A DNA stretch of 41,212 nt, taken from contig UCFC01000032.1 of NCBI GenBank assembly GCA_900471515.1, positions 1 to 41,212 on the forward strand. The letters run 5' to 3'. The position numbers were made by a program, and so were the translations under genes. Below, one piece after another: positions 39,045 through 41,212 of this stretch; positions within the stretch are counted from its first letter, which is position 1, and each line of letters starts with the position of its first letter. The DNA is from Hyphomicrobiales bacterium. Lineage in GTDB: Bacteria > Pseudomonadota > Alphaproteobacteria > Rhizobiales > Rhizobiaceae. The notes under the pieces are model-generated. The model saw nothing but the letters and a program-made list of their open reading frames with translations. It ran no database searches and was not told the DNA's origin.

Positions 39045-40958
39045 ATGGTTAATCCCTTCGAGAAGCGCGCAACTGAATACCTTCGGGACGATGAGGCATT
39101 CCTTGCAGTCGTCACGCCCGAGCCCCTAGCGACCTTCTTCCAGAAACACGCGGAGGAAGGAAAACTTTACGACCGATTGACGACGATCATCGGGACGCCG
39201 GGAAGCGGGAAGACGACGCTTGCGCGGCTCTTTCAATATTCGACCCTGCGGACGCTTTTGCGCAATCGGGGCCAGGACATTTATGACGATCTTATCGATA
39301 CCCTGACGGTCTGCGGGGCGATCGAGGCTGGATCACCAGCCGTCATCGGGGGGCGTCTGCCGCTCGAAGGAGAATATCGGGAATTCTGGGAGTTCCCGTA
39401 TCCAGATGACCTCAAAAGCGGGTTGATGACCGCGCTGCTGCAAGCCCGGACCGTCCTTGCTTGGATTAGAGATGTTCAGTCGGCCGGCGCGTCCATCGAT
39501 GACATCGAAATTGTTGCGCGGCCAGACGCGGAGGCCGCGCTAACGGCGATCGGCGGGACCGGGGCCCGGGGCCTGCTCGAGCGGGCGCGGGAGATCGAGC
39601 TTGCGATCTACAACATTTCCGCTGCATTGGTCCCTCCTGAGATCGAAGAGATCGACAAGGAAGTCGCCGCCGCGGCCTATCGCCCGTTCGACGTCATCGA
39701 GGCCTTTCGCCTGAAGGAGGGCGACCGAACCTTCATTCTAAAGCCGCTAGTGATCTTCGACGACGCACACAGTCTGCATCCTGCCCAGTTCCAGGCCCTC
39801 CAGCGCTGGCTCAGCCGGCGGGAATTGCGCGTATCGCGTTGGGTTCTAACGCGCCTCGACGCCTTGACGCCGGCCGACGTGCTCGTCGAAGTGAGCGATA
39901 TCGCGCAGACAGACGAGCCAGGTCTCAAAAGATCGCGAGAAACCACCACGATATGGATGCAGAGTGGCGGCGATCGCCTCAATCAGCGTCGGGCGTTTCG
40001 CAAGATGGCCAAAGGCATGGCCAATCGGTATCTGGCTCAGATGGACATCTTCCACCGCCGAAGATTGAACGATCTCGGAAATCTTCTCGCGACCTATATC
40101 GAGCCGATCTCCCAATCGAAGCTCGAAAAGCTTGGCAGCCACATCGACAGCTTACAACGGCGCTATAAAATCACGGCCGAACGGCGCACGGGCCTTGAGC
40201 AGGACATCGCGGACTATTTGAAGAATACGATCGAGGACAGCGAAGAGTTGCGCCTTTCCATGCTCGGTGTCCTTTTTCAGCGGTATGCTAAGCGCGTCCC
40301 CCAACAGGGTCTTTTTGATGAGGCAGGGCACGATGCCGAACCTTCGCGGCCGCTCGTTGCCGACGACCGGGTCTTCGAGGGCGCCAAGATCCACCTGCTC
40401 CACAAGCAGGACAGACCCTATTTCTATGGTATTGATCCTCTGTGCGATGCCGGATCCGAAAATGCCGAACAGTTCCTGCAACTCGCGTCACGCTTGGTCG
40501 CTCAATCCGAAACGCAGCTGATCCGGTCCAAGCCAGCAACCCTAAGCGCGAGCTCGCAGCATACGCTCTTGAGAAGCCGAGCGGCTGAAATGATCCGGGA
40601 ATGGGACTTCCCGCATCATCAGCGGGTCAAGAAACTCGGCGACGGTATTGCTGCAGCCTGTGTGAAGAAGAGCCTGGAGGGCAACGCTTCGCTCGGAGGC
40701 GGGGCGAATGCGTTCGGCATCCCTCAGGAGGAATTTTACGAAATACCTCGGACGAACCCGGAGCTTGCTCGCATTCTGCAGTTTGGCGTGGCTTACAACG
40801 CCTTCGTCCTCGTCCCTAATCATGGAACCAAGAAGCGCCTCTGGGTCCTGGTCGAACTGGGGGGCGTCCTTCTGCTTCACCACGGGCTGACTCTCAAGCG
40901 GGGCGGCTTTCTGGAAAAGCGGACGAGCGATCTGGTGCGAATTTTGGGTGAGGATTGA
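39045..40958 (+). CDS. ORC/CDC6-type AAA ATPase
   Basis: 637 aa. The start at 39045 has AGGA upstream and lies 7 nt after the preceding stop. A longer open frame back to 38865 would overlap the PRTase gene out of frame. Walker A is GTPGSGKT with K56, Walker B is VIFDDAH with D239/D240, and WVLTRLD follows as a sensor strand. The C-terminal 300 residues are helical and end in a strand-rich winged-helix-like region (KRLWVLVELGGVLLLHHGL). Such ATPases often sense or load onto nucleic acid in defence systems. The role here is inferred from the operon. Confidence 0.85.
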   Translation: MVNPFEKRATEYLRDDEAFLAVVTPEPLATFFQKHAEEGKLYDRLTTIIGTPGSGKTTLARLFQYSTLRTLLRNRGQDIYDDLIDTLTVCGAIEAGSPAVIGGRLPLEGEYREFWEFPYPDDLKSGLMTALLQARTVLAWIRDVQSAGASIDDIEIVARPDAEAALTAIGGTGARGLLERAREIELAIYNISAALVPPEIEEIDKEVAAAAYRPFDVIEAFRLKEGDRTFILKPLVIFDDAHSLHPAQFQALQRWLSRRELRVSRWVLTRLDALTPADVLVEVSDIAQTDEPGLKRSRETTTIWMQSGGDRLNQRRAFRKMAKGMANRYLAQMDIFHRRRLNDLGNLLATYIEPISQSKLEKLGSHIDSLQRRYKITAERRTGLEQDIADYLKNTIEDSEELRLSMLGVLFQRYAKRVPQQGLFDEAGHDAEPSRPLVADDRVFEGAKIHLLHKQDRPYFYGIDPLCDAGSENAEQFLQLASRLVAQSETQLIRSKPATLSASSQHTLLRSRAAEMIREWDFPHHQRVKKLGDGIAAACVKKSLEGNASLGGGANAFGIPQEEFYEIPRTNPELARILQFGVAYNAFVLVPNHGTKKRLWVLVELGGVLLLHHGLTLKRGGFLEKRTSDLVRILGED

Positions 40959-40959
40959 A

Positions 40960-41212
40960 ATGGCACGCGATTGGCGTTGGGATCCCTGTATTTCACATAG
41001 CGGTGACGAGGTTGTCGATTTCATCGGCGATTATTTTGCCGACACCAACCGCAACGTGGTCGTGATTGCCGGGGCTGGCTTTGATCCCCGTGCCAGCGTG
41101 ATATCCCGCAAGCTTGCCGGAGCGGGCGCCTGTCTTCGCGGGCTTTTTCTGCAGGAAAATCGGCCCACCCCATCGCCCGCTCCGGCAAGCTTGCGGGATA
41201 TCACGCTGGCAC
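40960..41212 (+). CDS. Fourth gene of the operon, N-terminal part only
   Basis: It starts 1 nt after the ATPase stop. The first 70 residues read MARDWRWDPCISHSGDEVVD, then NVVVIAGAGFDPRASVISRK, a hydrophobic strand followed by a GAGFDPR turn as in Rossmann-like nucleotide-binding folds. The protein is not identified. From 41174 the sequence is an exact reverse complement of 41090-41128, so the last 13 or so codons (PAPASLRDITLA) are probably not real protein. The gene continues beyond the window in the true genome. Confidence 0.55.
   Translation, partial: MARDWRWDPCISHSGDEVVDFIGDYFADTNRNVVVIAGAGFDPRASVISRKLAGAGACLRGLFLQENRPTPSPAPASLRDITLA
41090..41212. repeat. 39-bp perfect inverted repeat at the window end
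   Basis: The arm 41090-41128 (starting GTGCCAGCGTGATATCCC) is exactly repeated in reverse complement at 41174-41212, with 45 bp between the arms. It ends at the last base of the window and lies inside the open frame of a coding gene. This looks like a contig-end fold-back from chimeric or hairpin reads rather than biology. Confidence 0.85.

Noticed and set aside
1..41212. CRISPR array, tRNA or rRNA gene
   Set aside because: No regularly spaced direct repeats and no tRNA- or rRNA-like sequence was noticed on either strand. A dedicated tRNA scan would be decisive.

Overview
The window looks like part of a replicon from an alphaproteobacterium of the order Hyphomicrobiales (Rhizobium/Sinorhizobium/Agrobacterium type), most likely a plasmid or chromid. 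The main evidence is a complete repABC cassette at 16928-20605. It is supported by a SyrB-like remnant, an RHE_PE00001-type regulator, a BigR/Blh sulfide cassette, high GC content and strong AGGAG-type ribosome binding sites. No rRNA, tRNA or CRISPR array is visible.

Region 1 (1-13603) is almost entirely minus strand. It holds a block I recognise from rhizobial plasmids but whose job is unsettled. In transcription order it contains a large ParB-like protein, a conserved hypothetical, a DUF932 protein, a small conserved protein, a 1449-residue adenine-methyltransferase/strawberry-notch helicase fusion, a Toprim protein, a DUF2493 (SLOG) protein, an antitoxin-toxin pair, a DUF736 protein and another small protein. 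GC-rich hairpins sit in most gaps between these genes. A DNA-processing, establishment or anti-restriction role is an inference from the domain set.

Region 2 (13604-16900) is a junkyard of decayed and small genes. It has a frameshifted HU/IHF gene, a two-gene unit with a TIR/deoxyribosyltransferase-like protein, a VbhA-like antitoxin whose stop codon interlocks with that unit, a coiled-coil protein, a SyrB-like remnant and an IS3-family orfA fragment.

Region 3 (16928-20860) is repA-repB-repC on the minus strand. It has a countertranscribed RNA candidate between repB and repC, an operator/promoter upstream of repA, and two copies of a parS-like palindrome.

Region 4 (21062-25940) has two plus-strand genes carrying an HNH-associated type repeat, the second cut by an IS5-family remnant. 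A Tn5053/Tn402-type tni module follows, with tniA gutted, tniB intact and tniQ frameshifted, and then a resolvase 3' remnant.

Region 5 (26033-29345) is a sulfide/persulfide detoxification operon: blh, bigR, two YeeE/YedE half-transporters and a TauE/SafE exporter. A second, related resolvase with a broken tail follows (29421-30332). The cassette therefore lies between two diverged, same-orientation copies of the resolvase 3' end.

Region 6 (30486-33967) has a RelE/HigB-type toxin with XRE antitoxin, a tyrosine recombinase coupled to a small gene, a dif-like inverted repeat, and an RHE_PE00001-type DNA-binding protein.

Region 7 (34045-41212) is the most interesting part. A plus-strand operon encodes a SIS-HAD fusion, a phosphoribosyltransferase-like protein, an ORC/CDC6-type AAA ATPase and a fourth gene that runs off the end. 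A second phosphoribosyltransferase-like gene is encoded divergently. Two PRPP-loop proteins, a sugar-phosphate-type HAD/SIS enzyme and an ATPase suggest a nucleotide- or nucleoside-derivative conflict system, possibly anti-phage; this function is inferred. The last 39 bases are an exact reverse complement of bases 41090-41128, so the extreme end may be an assembly fold-back and the fourth gene should not be trusted past about 41173.
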